Origin: Eublepharis macularius
Taxonomy: Eukaryota; Chordata; Lepidosauria; Squamata; Eublepharidae
Reading direction: 5' to 3'
DNA: 64,000 nt
NCBI RefSeq assembly: GCF_028583425.1
Contig: NC_072799.1
Span: 87,468,217-87,532,216 of the forward strand
The position numbers and the translations under genes are program-made. Of this stretch, positions 36,616-48,300 are shown in pieces. The notes under the pieces were generated by a model. That model was given only the letters and a program-made list of their open reading frames with translations, searched no databases and was not told where the DNA came from. How positions within the stretch are numbered: position 1 is the first letter of the stretch; each line of letters opens with the position of its first letter.

Positions 36616-37434
36616 TTGTAAGGTCTGTGGCCTAGCCCAGGAATGTGTTTGCAGAGCTGACTGGAAATGCCTTGGGAGCATTGTCTAAGTTCCCGAGAGA
36701 TCCAACCTTGGAGAGACTGCTCTGAGAGAGCTCTGTTTTCACACAGATGTAATGCCAATTAACAGCTTAGCCCTGATTGGTTCTTGAGTTGCTGGGTGAT
36801 TCACTGAGACCTAAAAAGATGGCTTCTCAATTCACTCAGTTCCTTCCCTTGACTAGTTCCTTATCATGATGCAAGTATGCAAGAGAGAAGCTGAAAGCTG
36901 CATGCTATTTTATCACCTTAGCATGTCCTTATGCTGGATCGATCAAGCATGAGAGAGGGCCCGCTTTCCGACAAATGGGTGAGATACGAAATAATGGAAA
37001 CCACTTGGAGATGCTTAGGTAGCTAGCTCATAATTTTAGATAGGCAGTTTTAATATTTAGCAACAATAAGGATTTGTTTTAATGCCTGTTACCTCAATAA
37101 GAGTGCTTCATGCTTTTGGAGACACTCCTTAACTAATAAACTTGTATTTTATTAAGCGGAGTCTGGAATTCATGTCTTGTGTGAGATTGGAAAGCGTGGC
37201 CTTTGGGAAAGGAAGAGCTTTCAGTCTCACAAGCAAGGTGAACGCATCGTGCCTGCCTGGTTGCTGGAGGGGCTGTGGTCAGCACCCAGAACTGGGAGGT
37301 GCGGTTGCAGGTTTCCCTGCAGGGGGAGCTCTGAAAATGTTTTTTGAAAACTCGGTTGAATCAATTACACTAAAGAACGGGTATTAACTAAGCACTCGGT
37401 AGCGTCTCCCCCAGTTTCCTGAATTCATCACATT
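36616..37434 (+). mobile_element. possible solo LTR (endogenous retrovirus fossil)
   Basis: The stretch starts TGTAAGGTCTGTGG, has AATAAA near 37135 followed by a T-rich, then GT-rich segment, and finishes near tcatcaca. This layout is that of a long terminal repeat. No clear target duplication could be fixed and no internal viral region is attached, so it would be a solo LTR. Family and age cannot be told. Confidence 0.35.
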
Positions 37435-37475
37435 ACTCAACAGCATATTCACACTTCCTGCATACTTTCACTTAC

Positions 37476-37651
37476 TTCTTCATCTTTCTTCTTGAGTTCT
37501 GCTTGAACTTCCTCCAGTTCTTCTTGACCTTCATCTGGGCTCATCTTTAAGCCTTCCCGAAGCATTCGGATGCCAAAAATTGCAAAAAGTGCAGTTGACA
37601 CATAGTATGTGTATACTCTAGGGATAACTGTGGTAGCATAGCCAAATAAAA
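37476..37651 (-). CDS. TMEM165: TMEM165 exon 3 (membrane segment and acidic loop)
   Basis: The 176-bp exon encodes VLFGYATTVIPRVYTYYVST, ALFAIFGIRMLREGLKMSPD and EGQEELEEVQAELKKKDEE. It carries a membrane segment and the highly charged loop between the two repeats of the transporter. The acceptor is ccctttag|TTTTATTT and the donor is GAAGAA|gtaagt. Confidence 0.97.
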
Positions 37652-38044
37652 CTAAAGGGGGGAAAGCAAACACTTTAGGTTACCTGTTAAACAAACCATG
37701 CTTATTCTAACATACTTTGGTTACTGAGGTCATTTTGAGCCCTCAGAATTTATGGATGTGTGAAATATGGCTCTACACAAAATATTACAATGATAAAAGA
37801 TTACCTAAATTTATCTAGCAAGTTCATGGCTGAACTTGAAACTTCCTAAATCATAGTTTAAATATTAGGCTACACCAGCTCTTGTATCATTTTACAGCAT
37901 TAATAATTTCATTTAGATTGTAAGGTAATATAGTATGAGGCTGCAATGGATCACACACAGCTAACTTTTGAAAACAAATTCAAATTGTGATTGTAGCAGA
38001 TTCAGATATTTTACACTGTACAAATAAAGGTTAACCCAATTATA

Positions 38045-38325
38045 TTGTCGAAGGCTTTCACAGCTGGAGAACTATGGTTGTTGTAGATTTTCTGGGCTGT
38101 ATCGCTGTGGTCTTGGCATTGTAGTTGCTGACGTTTCGCCAGCAGCTGTGACTGGCATCTTCAGAGGTGTAGCACCGAAAGACAGAGATCGTTTTGACAC
38201 TGAGAGATCTCTATCTTTTGGTGCTACACCTCTGAAGATGCCAGTCACAGCTGCTGGCGAAACATCAGCAACTACAATGCCAAGACCATGGAGATACAGC
38301 CCGGAAAATCCACAACAACCATCGT
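38045..38325. mobile_element. palindromic Penelope-like element with hammerhead-like cores
   Basis: Two inverted arms meet near 38195. The outer ends are ttgtcgaaggctttca on the left, and cccggaaaatccacaacaac on the right faces its complement ggttgttgtagattttctgg on the left. Each arm contains a motif of the form CTGAAGA, then the stem GCCAG...CTGGC, then GAAAC and RTC: on the minus strand at 38164-38130 (GAAACGTC) and on the plus strand at 38232-38266 (GAAACATC). It lies in TMEM165 intron 2. The Penelope assignment rests on this motif and on memory of reptile repeats. Confidence 0.5.
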
Positions 38326-39094
38326 TAACCCAATTAATAGTACTAACTTTTCAATTTTAATTACATAGATGGACAAATTCTTTGTGTGCTGGACAAGCTC
38401 CACCACAAAGCATACTTCCTCTTCCGCTAGAACTTCCCTTTGGACAAGGGTTCACTGAAAAGTGTGGATCTTGCAGAAGCAGAAGTGCTAGCGGGAAAGG
38501 AAGCTCTCTCTCCAGCAGAGGCTGTGTAGCATGCACAGAATTTATCTAGAGTATCCAAGCCTACCTGTTTGGGTTTGTTGCATAACAAGTACATTGTAAT
38601 TCTTTGTTTCAACTGACAGGCTCTACCCTGAATCAGTAATTACCTCATGAAATCGCTATATTTTCAATGTGTGGTGGAAGAAGTTAATCAATCCTACAAA
38701 CAGGTCCACAATAGGATCTCATTTTTGCTGAATGTGTACCAAGGGATATGATCCAAAGGCCCAGTTCTGTGTCTTAACAACTGTGTTGTTTTTTTCAATA
38801 AATGAACGTGAATTGCTTCCCAATTGCTTCCACCCCCTAAAAAAGGCCTGAAATAACTAACTAGACATTACAACTCAGACTAGAAGCCTTTACAAAAAAT
38901 CCTTGCACAGTATGAGTCACTAAAATCAACTCACGTTCCAGCTAAACAGGTTTGGATGCAATACCAAACTATAGTTTGGTGTAATATGGACAAGCTCAGT
39001 GTCCTCATGCTTCCACAACTGGCAGGTTTAGAGTCTAAGCAGCTTCATGCAAGGGCAAAAATGCTGTCTTCCGATCAGTGTAGCCCAGGAGGTG

Positions 39095-39415
39095 GCCCTC
39101 TAACTGGACTTGGCTGATCTGACTACCTGGCTCCATACCACAGTAACATCCAGACGAGAACACTGCCACGCACTCTGCATAGGTCTCCGCTCAAAGTCAA
39201 CTTGGAGACTCCAGTTTGTGCAGAACTTGGCAGCAAGGCTGTTATCAGGAGCTCCTCCTATTCTGCAGTCATTCCACTGGCTGCCCATCAGTTGCCAGAT
39301 TCATTTCAAGGCACTGGCTCGCATACAAAGCCCTTCCTGGCTCTCCCCCTGAGCTCCACCATGACAGCTTTGCTCAGGGCCGTCTGCACTTGCCATCCTG
39401 CAAATGGACAAGATC
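39095..39415 (+). mobile_element. L2-like LINE fragment
   Basis: The plus strand encodes TTVTSRREHCHALCIGLRSK, STWRLQFVQNLAARLLSG and FHWLPISCQIHFKALA, the same block as HWLPVEFWIRFKVLTL of the CLOCK-intron copies but much diverged. It is an old fragment in TMEM165 intron 2. Confidence 0.7.
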
Positions 39416-39448
39416 ATGACTTCCTCTCTCTCCCTCCCTCTCTCTAGA

Positions 39449-39484
39449 TCTGTGTGTGTGTGTGTGTGTGTGTGTGCGCGTGCA
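39449..39484. repeat. (TG)n microsatellite
   Basis: About 13 TG dinucleotides run into gcgcgtgcatgtgcgcgc. A CT-rich run precedes it at 39421-39447. Confidence 0.95.
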
Positions 39485-40024
39485 TGTGCGCGCCTGACAG
39501 CATTCCACAAACTATGCAGAGATGAATTATAATGAAGGGTATTTTTACACAGGTTAAAAGGGCATTGGTTCAGAAAATGGCTTTAAAGAAGGAAAATGGT
39601 CTGTGAACTATATCATTGTGCATCGTATGTATTATCTGTTCCAATATGTATTATCCTGCTATGCAATTTCATGTTAATACTTATGCTTTATCTCAGATTT
39701 CTGCAGGATTACAGGATATGAAACTGCACAACCAGACAGCATAAAACAACCAATGAACAATGCAACATGACTAATATTACAGAATCAGAAAACATTGCGG
39801 ACAAACAGAATATACTATAAACAATACAGAAAGTAGTATGACAAGGTAAAAACAATGCAGTAGAAGCAAGTACCTACAATAACTGCAGCAGGCTACCATC
39901 CCCACAGAAACCTCTGGGTACACGCAGTTCCTCCCTCAAATGTGCAAAGCTAGCAGGGGAAGATTCTGCCGGCAGCTGCTGAATACTATCTGGGCTGAGT
40001 CTGTTTTTCCCTCTGCCTGCAGGT

Positions 40025-40262
40025 ATAGCAGCTGTAGCACAGTGGTTAAGTGGCTGGGTTGCAAACTGGCACTCTGCTAGTTCAACTCCCACTCCTGCTG
40101 TGAGCTCAGTAGGTGGCCTTGGATAAGCCACTCCTCTCAGGCCCAGCTCCCCAGCTGTACTGTGGGGATAATAACACAACTGACTTTGTTCACTGCTCTG
40201 TGGTGCTAATCTGTCCAGAAGGGTGGCATATAAGCACACTATTATTGTTATTATTAGTTAAC
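40025..40262 (+). mobile_element. tRNA-derived SINE
   Basis: The tRNA-like head gctgtagcacagtggttaag with B-box-like gttcaactcccactcc is followed by ggccttggataagccactcc and a tail ending in ATT trinucleotides. It lies in TMEM165 intron 2. Confidence 0.75.
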
Positions 40263-40787
40263 TATTAGTACAATAATAACTATTGTTGTTATTATTACTT
40301 GGGTGGGGCATGCACAAGCCAAAGGGCTCTTGATCTTTGGATCACAGTCTGCTGCCTAATGTTAGCCATCCCAGTAAAACAGGACCTGTCCAGGGTAGTT
40401 TATGCTGTTAATGTAACTTGGATTATATTTTAGAAATTTCTGTAAGCCGTTCTTCGGCGGCCTTAACAGTATTTTCTAGATGTATATTTGCACATATTTG
40501 ATAATATAGGAATAGTCTGTACATATTTTGTGCATATAATTATTAGAACACTTGTCACTTTATATTATTTATATAATTAAATTATTACTATTTATTCTAT
40601 CTGAGTTGGGGTCTCTTTAAACCCCTTGCCCTCCAATTGTGGGTCTTCCTTCTTGATAGATTAACTTTGGAGGAGTCTCTGTTTTTGGTTAGTTCTAGGG
40701 AGAAAAGCAACACAGAAATGCTGTAATAAATTTTTGGCCTGCAGCGGGAATACATGACTTTCAGGACAGAGAGATCAGGACACTAAC

Positions 40788-41013
40788 CTGACAAACATGT
40801 CATCAAGCCCAAGGCAAGCATAGCACCAGCCAGCACTGTCAAGCGGTTGTAACGCATTGCCATGATGGCGGCAATGAAAAAAGTCTTATCTCCAAGTTCA
40901 GAGACAATGATGACTGATATGGCAGCCACAAACGCATGGATAAATCCCAGGTTAGTCTTATCTATAGAGTCTCCACTAACAGAATGATCTGGGGCAACTT
41001 GAGTAGGTCCATT
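40788..41013 (-). CDS. TMEM165: TMEM165 exon 2 (first ELGDKT motif)
   Basis: The 226-bp exon encodes NGPTQVAPDHSVSGDSIDKT, then NLGFIHAFVAAISVIIVSEL, GDKTFFIAAIMAMRYNRLTV and LAGAMLALGLMTCLS. The ELGDKT signature of the UPF0016 family is intact and forms half of the predicted cation site. The acceptor is cttttcag|AATGG and the donor is TTGTCAG|gttagt, leaving phase 1. The first 20 or so residues are diverged from human; the rest is essentially identical. Confidence 0.97.
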
Positions 41014-44000
41014 CTGAAAAGAAAAGGAAAAGAAGTTATATCACTTTTTGCCCAACCCAGCTTACCCTTTGTAGCCTACTGATTTCCTTAGCACATTTTC
41101 ATGGAGGATTATATTTCACTTTAATACCTTTTAACATCCTGGCATAGGCTGCAATCCACCAGTACTTGCAGTAATCAATGTACTAATCAATGCAGTAATC
41201 AATTGATTCACAATATCTAGGAGTTTAATAATGGAACTACTCTGTACAGTGTTCTCATGTTCATGGATTTCCACCTGTGGATCACAATTTTCCTGCTTCC
41301 CCTCTCCTGTGGCAATCTGAAATGTGCCCAAAATCCAGTTCCAGTGTGTGTGTGTGGGGGGGAGTTCTCATGTTTCAGTTTTTTGGGGGGGAGGCATTTA
41401 GGGTTCCCCTGGAGGGGGAAGACAGGGAAGTCTTGCTCTGTGGATAGAAATCCCTGCACCCATTGAAATGATAGTCTGGATCCAAGTCGTAATAACTTAA
41501 ATCTTCAACTGTCTTATTTCTAGTAATTCTGCAGACGAACCAAATAAGATTTCCAACTGAGATACTCAAGGTCATAAGCTTAGATCTTAGACCTTCCCTG
41601 TTATCTATGGATAAAGATCTAAAGGTTTTCAAAGAATATACAGTTCCGTAGTTCTAGTTGGTCATTCCGCAGATAGACAAGGCATTTCAAAGCATCCTCT
41701 GAGAGCCAGCTTTTTTACAAAAGGAAGTTTTTAAGAAAAAAAATATCTCTCTCATCCACAGGGGTAAAAACATCAATAGAGAGAAACTTCCATGTGAGAA
41801 GGAAATGCTTTCTCTCAAGTCTGTCTCAGTTACGCTGGCTGAGCAACGGGTGACAGTTATCTAGCTTGTTTTCTGAAAAGCCAGTGTGTGAGTCTTTCAC
41901 AAGAACAACAGGTTTTCTATTGCAAGAGCTGACAGTACTTGCGCCACAATAAGTGTGTCCATCTTTAACGTGCCATAGAACAGTTACTTGAACTATGAAC
42001 CAAACCAAATTAAGGTATGGGAACAGTATACTGGAAAACAGATTTTAAAGAAAATAAAGTCAGCACAGTAGTTCTTAAGAGCAGAATGCAACTTAAAAGG
42101 TGACTATGAAGAGAAACTTTGTAAAATGGCTTTTGCATATATCACTATTCTGTTAAACACATCACTCGGTGTTCCATATCCCTGCTTACTGCATTCTAAC
42201 TAATAGTTTAAAGTGCTCAGGGAGGCAAACCTGAGGTTGTCCTGTTTTATATTTTACAGGGTTGTTGTAAGGTTGATAAGCAAATCATTTTCAGCCTAAG
42301 CCCGTATTCTTCTGGGCTATTTATGTCTGCTAAAGCGGACTATAAATGACACAAACAAACGAACAAATGAAATCTGACACCATATTCAATATGGCATGCT
42401 TGAACCTCAAACCATGTTAAAGCATTCCCACTGTACTGCCATCTATAATTGTGGGATACAATATTTGACTCCTTTGTGTAGACAAGCAGCCATTTAATAC
42501 TAAACTGTGACAGCTAGATAGCTGGCATAGGAGTATTTCCCAGGCCATGGTGGCATATTTAAATGAAAAAAAGGAAGAAGCTAGCGAAAACATGAATTCT
42601 AGACCACCGACAGGTAAGCTTGTCTGATAAGATGGCATTCTTACAAAGCAACTCAAACTTGCCTACCTCATGAGTAGTGTGCACACACACACACTTCAAA
42701 TTTCTTTTAATACTTCTAAAATTACCTCAGCGTTTTCCACAGACGTAGCATTCTTATTAATATTTAACCATTTTAATCACTTAACCATGATTTATCACTG
42801 CAGACAGTCCAAAAATGGAAAGAAAATGATATTGTGCACTTCAGACTTTGAGACATCTGTACATCAATCATATTCTCAGCGCTTACTATACAGTATTTTT
42901 ATGCCATTTTAATCTACATAATTGCCATCTGGTCTCATATTATTACACAGATAGGTTACAGCCTCCTGTATAGAGTAGACGTCTTTTTGCTTCCCTCTAA
43001 ATTACTGATTCCACAGATCATCTTCCTGACCATTATGACAGATCTGAATATGCTAAACTTTATGCTTGTTTTCAAATTTCCAACAAAAAGGAGAGAATCA
43101 CAGGACAAAGACATCAAAAAGAAACAAACATCTGTGAAAGACTAAGTACAACGTGTATTATAACAATAAAGTACTAAATACAATATATAAACTCAGTTTC
43201 TATATTTATTTTTACCAACAACATGCTATGTAATCATTGCAGTTTATACTGAGGGCAACTGATATACTGAAATGTCACAGTAAGGCAACCAGAACTATGG
43301 ATCAAAGTACCAGAGATCTTTTAAGAGTTAAAGTGCACAGTGCAAAGTGTCCAATGTTCATATGGTACCAGTACCTAATACTCTGAAAAATGACAGAAAA
43401 GTGGCAGTGCCTTATCAATACGTTAAAGGGACAGTGACTCTCAGTGCTATTAGAACATATGCAATATATAGAAATTCAGTTCCAGATCAGTCCCAACATC
43501 TGAATAAATACAAGGCAAGTAAAGTCTTTATAAACACTTGAATAAATAGATACAAAACAGTTAAAGTCTCTCAAGAAGACAATGTATAAGAATTTCTAGA
43601 TGTAGCTGTGATTCCAAAAGTTCAAAAGTAGAGATGCTTCTTCAATTTTTTTTTGCTTGTAACCACAACGGGGAAGCTAGTAATATTCTTCTTGTTTCAA
43701 ATGCTTTCCTCATGGCAGTTACAAACACAATATAAAAGAAGTCATGTCAGTTTCATATGGCAGCCCAGTCTACCACCCTGAATCATATTCAACATCCTTA
43801 AATAACATTTGTAGACAATATATTATGGCACGGGAGTAGGGCATGAAGGGGAATCTCAAGGTAAACTAAGACGGATGCAAGATTCTGACTTTCCAGATTC
43901 TTTAAGACATTTTAAAATCCCATACCCCTCAGCCCATTAAGGTTTCCATTTCAACACATCAGGAATTTTTTTCTGCATTCAGCCAGCCTGCTCAACATGT

Positions 44001-44045
44001 TTCACCTTGTTAGCCTTTTGATACAAGTGACCCAGTCATCAGTAG
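41014..44045. other. TMEM165: TMEM165 intron 1, distal part
   Basis: About 3 kb of AT-rich intron. A G-rich stretch with (TG)n is at 41344-41363 and (CA)n at 42682-42693. A tail-like gcggactataaatgacac stands near 42334. No gene is recognised. Confidence 0.4.
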
Positions 44046-44270
44046 TGAAGGTGCAGCCTCTGAACAAACTGCATGCAGTATATGTAGATTTTGTTGACTA
44101 TCAAACAGGTTGTGGAACTAGAAATACATTTAATAATCCTAATAAATAAATAAATAAATAATGAATTCACCCTATAGTTTGTATAGGTTAAATTAAAACC
44201 TCTCCTCTCACGCGGTGGAACGTATAGTGCAATCTCCAATCTGATACGGTATTGCAATGCATATAGACCA
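44046..44270 (+). repeat. 225-bp direct repeat, copy A
   Basis: It matches 45834-46058 at roughly nine bases in ten, from gcagcctctgaa to attgcaatgcatatag. A local (AAAT)n expansion at 44141-44161 is the main length difference. Origin unknown: a dispersed repeat caught twice, or a local duplication in TMEM165 intron 1. Confidence 0.8.
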
Positions 44271-44584
44271 GGTGCCTGTCCTTTTTTTTAAAGCAATGGT
44301 TTGTGTCATGTTAGAACAGTTTTAAGAGCAGAATGAAAGCCTGTTTTGAGAGGAAAGAGGATTGAGATACTGGATGACCTCTATTTTTTTAATAGAAAGG
44401 CAAGTATATAATCTTAGGACTGAAATCACTGAAGCTTGCAATCCCAACACTGATAGTACACATAATCGAACTCTGCTACTTACTTCAGGGTAAGCAAACA
44501 CAGGGTCAGGATGCAAGTTTGCGTACTCAATAAAGATGATAGTTTATATTTTTAAGCAGCGTGGGCCTAACTGTTGCAGCGAAA

Positions 44585-44740
44585 CACAAAGTCTTGCAGC
44601 ACCTTAAAGATTAGAAGTTATTGCAGTAACAGCTTTAATGAACCACAGCCCATTTTCTACCTCTGATGAAGTGGACTCTGGCTCAAGAACACTTACGCTA
44701 CAATAAATATGTTAGTCTTAAATTAAGTCTTCTGGCAACT
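44585..44740 (+). repeat. Penelope-like tail pair, degraded
   Basis: The left part (cttgcagcaccttaaagatt) is the reverse of the family tail. The right part has ctgatgaagtggactctggc, cttacgctacaataaatatg and ttagtcttaa, like the copy at 57372-57470. It lies in TMEM165 intron 1. Confidence 0.5.
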
Positions 44741-45833
44741 TAAACTTTTACGTAATTCACTTCTCCGAGACTTGCTGTCCTCACTTAACAAATAAAAAGG
44801 GACCCATTTCAGTCTCAGGGAAGTTCTCCTTCTATGTCCTGGAAACATTTTTAAAAACCTTTGATTAAAGGAAAGCGTGAATATAATCTGTTGCATTTGG
44901 CTTTTTGCAACAAAAAGAGTTTGAATTGTGCCACAAGGGGTATGTTAAATGACTATAGTACAGGAACTGTGGTCAAGTGCTACAAATGAGTAAGGCAGAA
45001 ATCTCAACACACAAATGTAGCTTTGCAGTAGCTGTGTTTTGAAGACTTTTATCATACAACCCATTGGCTTCCTAATGAGCTCTCACAGAAAGAGGAAAGT
45101 TAGTGTTACTACTACTTCCTCTGCAAGCAAAACCCATGTTTGGGAGAACTCTGTGCAGGAGCAGCAAAAGTCTATTAATACACAAAGAAAGGATATTGGC
45201 ACATCTTGCGTAATGGAATTTGACTGGCTTCCACTTGTGATCACTGTAACTTACCCAACCTATGAGGCTGCTGAAGAGTCACTGTGACCCACACCTCTGG
45301 GTCGGCTTGTCCTCTTAAATTGGCAACACCACTGTTACAAAACTGACCACACTGTGCTAAACATAGCCAGGCATTTAATTAAATTCTGTAATTAGCCTTT
45401 TATTGCCTATGTTTGTAGGCAGTAACTAAGGTTGCGGTGGGTGCACTGGTGTTTGCTGCAACAATCCATAGTGGAGAGTGCCAGGCATGCTTAACCATTT
45501 CAGTTTCCCAGCACATGCACAGAAGCATTTAAGAGCACTGACATTTACTCAGAATATGGAAGTAGGAAATTGCCCAGGTGTGGAAATGGCCTTAAAAACA
45601 TTCCATAAAGACGGCAGAATCCTTTGTATGCACCACACCAGTTTATTTCAACATTAAATCTGAAAGGTCAGATTCTGCAGGACCTAAAAGGACGCATCGA
45701 TGAACATTCTCCGCAAGACAAACAGCCAGAAAAGCATCACGTACATCGTGGACGAGCCAGTTCTTCCTGCTTGCCTTTAAAAAAAAAAACACTATTGCTT
45801 TTGCTGCCTGAAGTTTCACCCTCTGCCATAGGT

Positions 45834-46058
45834 GAAGGCTAAGCAGCCTCTGAAAAAACTGCATGCAGTATATGTAGATTTTGTTGACTATCAATCAGGC
45901 TGTGGAACTAGAAATACATTTAATAATCCTAATTTTAAAAAAATTAAATTATGAATTCACCCAACAGTTTGTATAGGTTAAATTAAAACCTCTCCTCTCA
46001 CGTGGTGGAAAGTATAGTGCAATCTCCAATCTGATACGTTATTGCAATGCATATAGAA
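45834..46058 (+). repeat. 225-bp direct repeat, copy B
   Basis: Partner of 44046-44270, in the same orientation 1.8 kb downstream. Flanking sequences differ on both sides. Nothing identifies a known element. Confidence 0.8.
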
Positions 46059-47469
46059 AGTAGCATTGAAACCGAGTTTCTCCAGTGACCTCTAAGGAAG
46101 AGAGCAGACTTCTTTTGAAATCCAAGGTTGGACCACCACATCCATGGCACATCATGCCCAGTTCTGACAGTATTCTGAAGTTAGAGTGTCTGAAGTTAGT
46201 GAGTGAACAGCTCTCAATGCCTCTTTTTCCCTTAAACAATGTAAGGGAAGTATATATTGTATCATTTAAAAATGTGTACAGCTATTATTCCAACAAAAAT
46301 AAATTTCCACATAAAGCTTTTTATTTATTTGAATATAAAATGTGGCTTAAATGTTATTTCTCCACTTATAAACTCCTTCTATTACAGAATCCCCTCAGAC
46401 CCAGATAAGTGGAAACGGTACAGTAAAACCCTGATGACTTTCCTTTTTTAATTCCAATGCCATTTCTCAGAGAGGGTTACTAGGATCGCCGGATCAAAAC
46501 TCTATACTATTTTCTATAGTATCATGACCAGCTAAAACTTGCTCAAATACAAGTCTGACGATGCCTAAAAGCAGTACTGACATTCATGGCATGCGTGAGT
46601 GTTTATGAACACGCCCTTTCCAAGAAACTTAAGGGATGGTTGGATTCCTGCAGTAAGCACTTGTTAATGAAGGGAAATTCTTCATAAGAACTGGAAATGG
46701 GTTCAAGGGAAACGTCCTTACACATTTTTACCCACCCCCCTTCCTCCAAGGAGCTCAAGACAGCTTGCTCTCACCCCTTTCACTTAATGATCACAAAAGC
46801 TCTGTGAGGAGGAGTAAGTTGAAAAATAATAACTGGTTCCAGGTCACCCAGAGAGTGGCTTCAGTTCTAGTCTGACACACTGATGAAAAATTGGTGTGGT
46901 GGAGCAGTTAGAGGGACTGATGGCCTATCCAATTTGCAACTGAGAACTTTACTGAACACTTGCACGCTCAGTTTAAAAAAAAAACTCTGTAGCAAAATCT
47001 TAGAAAAAAACAGTAGAACAGTACAAGACAAAATCTACACATACAGCCTCACATATATTAATATCCAGCACAGGGAACAAAAGTTACATACTGTCTGAAT
47101 GTACATATTCAAATGCAACTTGTGGTGCCAGGATTTTTTAAAAAGTTTCCAGCCCATGAAAAGCACCAGCATGTTGGTTGTCCATCATCTTTCAAGGCAC
47201 ATCATTACACTAGGCCTAGACTCCTTAGCTATTTACCAGACTTCCGTTGTCCAGCTTCGGCTGCAGATTTTTATTTATATGTTGTTGGCAAAATTAAGCA
47301 TCTGTACTTCCATGAATTATTGCATAAATCAAGAAATACAGCAAGTTAACAGAAAAAGAAGAATATCCTTTAAAAGAAAAGATAGTTTTTCCAGAAAACA
47401 GTCAGTTTCAAGACAGGTGTACCTTGAGGATCTCCTCCGTGACCCCAACATATTGGGAGAGACACCATG
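46059..47469. other. TMEM165: TMEM165 intron 1, middle part
   Basis: AT-rich intron. At 46735-46930 a stretch with aagctctgtgaggaggagta and ccaggtcacccagagagtgg resembles the body of a tRNA-derived SINE in minus orientation but is too degraded to bound. No gene is recognised. Confidence 0.35.
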
Positions 47470-47760
47470 CTGGAGCTGGTTAGAGTGTTAGACTAGGAGC
47501 CAAGCTACAAGTGACGCCTGAGTCAGGTTGGACACTTTTCAGCTTCCCTCAAGTTTTGATGGGAAATGTAGGCATCCTGGTTTTACAGCTTGGCTCTCCA
47601 TTACAGCTGCAAGACCAGGATGCCTACATTTCCCATCAAAACTTGAGGGAAGCTGACAAGTGTCCAACCTGTGTCAGGCGTCACGTGTAGCTTAGCTCTA
47701 GGACATCAGAGACCCAGGTTCAAATCCATTCTCTGCTATAGAGATGCTTCACTAATGAGT
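47470..47760 (+). mobile_element. tRNA-derived SINE split by foldback MITE
   Basis: The SINE head gagctggttagagtgttaga (47473-47492) is cut by the MITE at 47497-47698 and resumes with gacatcagagacccaggttc, the B-box region. Joining the flanks over one TAG gives a continuous SINE head, which dates the MITE after the SINE. Confidence 0.7.
47497..47698. mobile_element. foldback MITE, copy B
   Basis: A 202-bp near-perfect palindrome starting GAGCCAAGCTACAAGTGACG, flanked by TAG on both sides (47494-47496 and 47699-47701). Same family as 14254-14455. The 3-bp target duplication fits PIF/Harbinger-type insertion. Confidence 0.8.
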
Positions 47761-47924
47761 TAGGGACCATAGACTTCGCCGCTATGTTGCCTTACATCTA
47801 TACTCTGTTGCTTTAAGTATGTGCTCCCATGTGCTACCTGTTGTCTTAAGTATGATCTTACTGGGTAGTTCTATGTTTTCGAATGTCAGTCCTAGAATTG
47901 CTTGTGCTCTGGGTCTGTTTTCTT

Positions 47925-48290
47925 CAACTCTGTATCGGATTCTTGCCAATGCTCTGCCACTGTAATCTTGCATTTTTATACCCTATAGCATTGTTTATGG
48001 AAATGCCCATGATACTGATTATGCTAATCTCACTGCATAATCCGCCTTACATCTCAGTGAGATTGCTGTTTAATATGTCAGTGAAAAAACTGCATATGTT
48101 CCATATCAGCATTTCTTCAATTCTATATTGGATTCTTGCAAATGCTATGCCTTTGTAAACTTGGATTTATTTACCCTCATGGCATTGTTTATGGAAATGT
48201 CCTTGATACTGACTGTACTAATCTCACACTGTGTAATCCGCCTTGAGCCTCAGGGAGAAAGGCGGACTATAAAGGATGTAAATGAATAAG
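47925..48290 (+). repeat. two tandem copies of a LINE/SINE-type tail
   Basis: Two related units of about 150-180 bp each carry tcttgcaaatgctatgcc, gcattgtttatggaaatg and taatccgcctt. The second ends with gagaaaggcggactataaag. Single copies are at 49402-49548 (minus) and 62726-62880 (plus). It is probably the 3' end of an L2-like LINE or a SINE that borrows it. Confidence 0.6.
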
Positions 48291-48300
48291 CTCATTGCAA

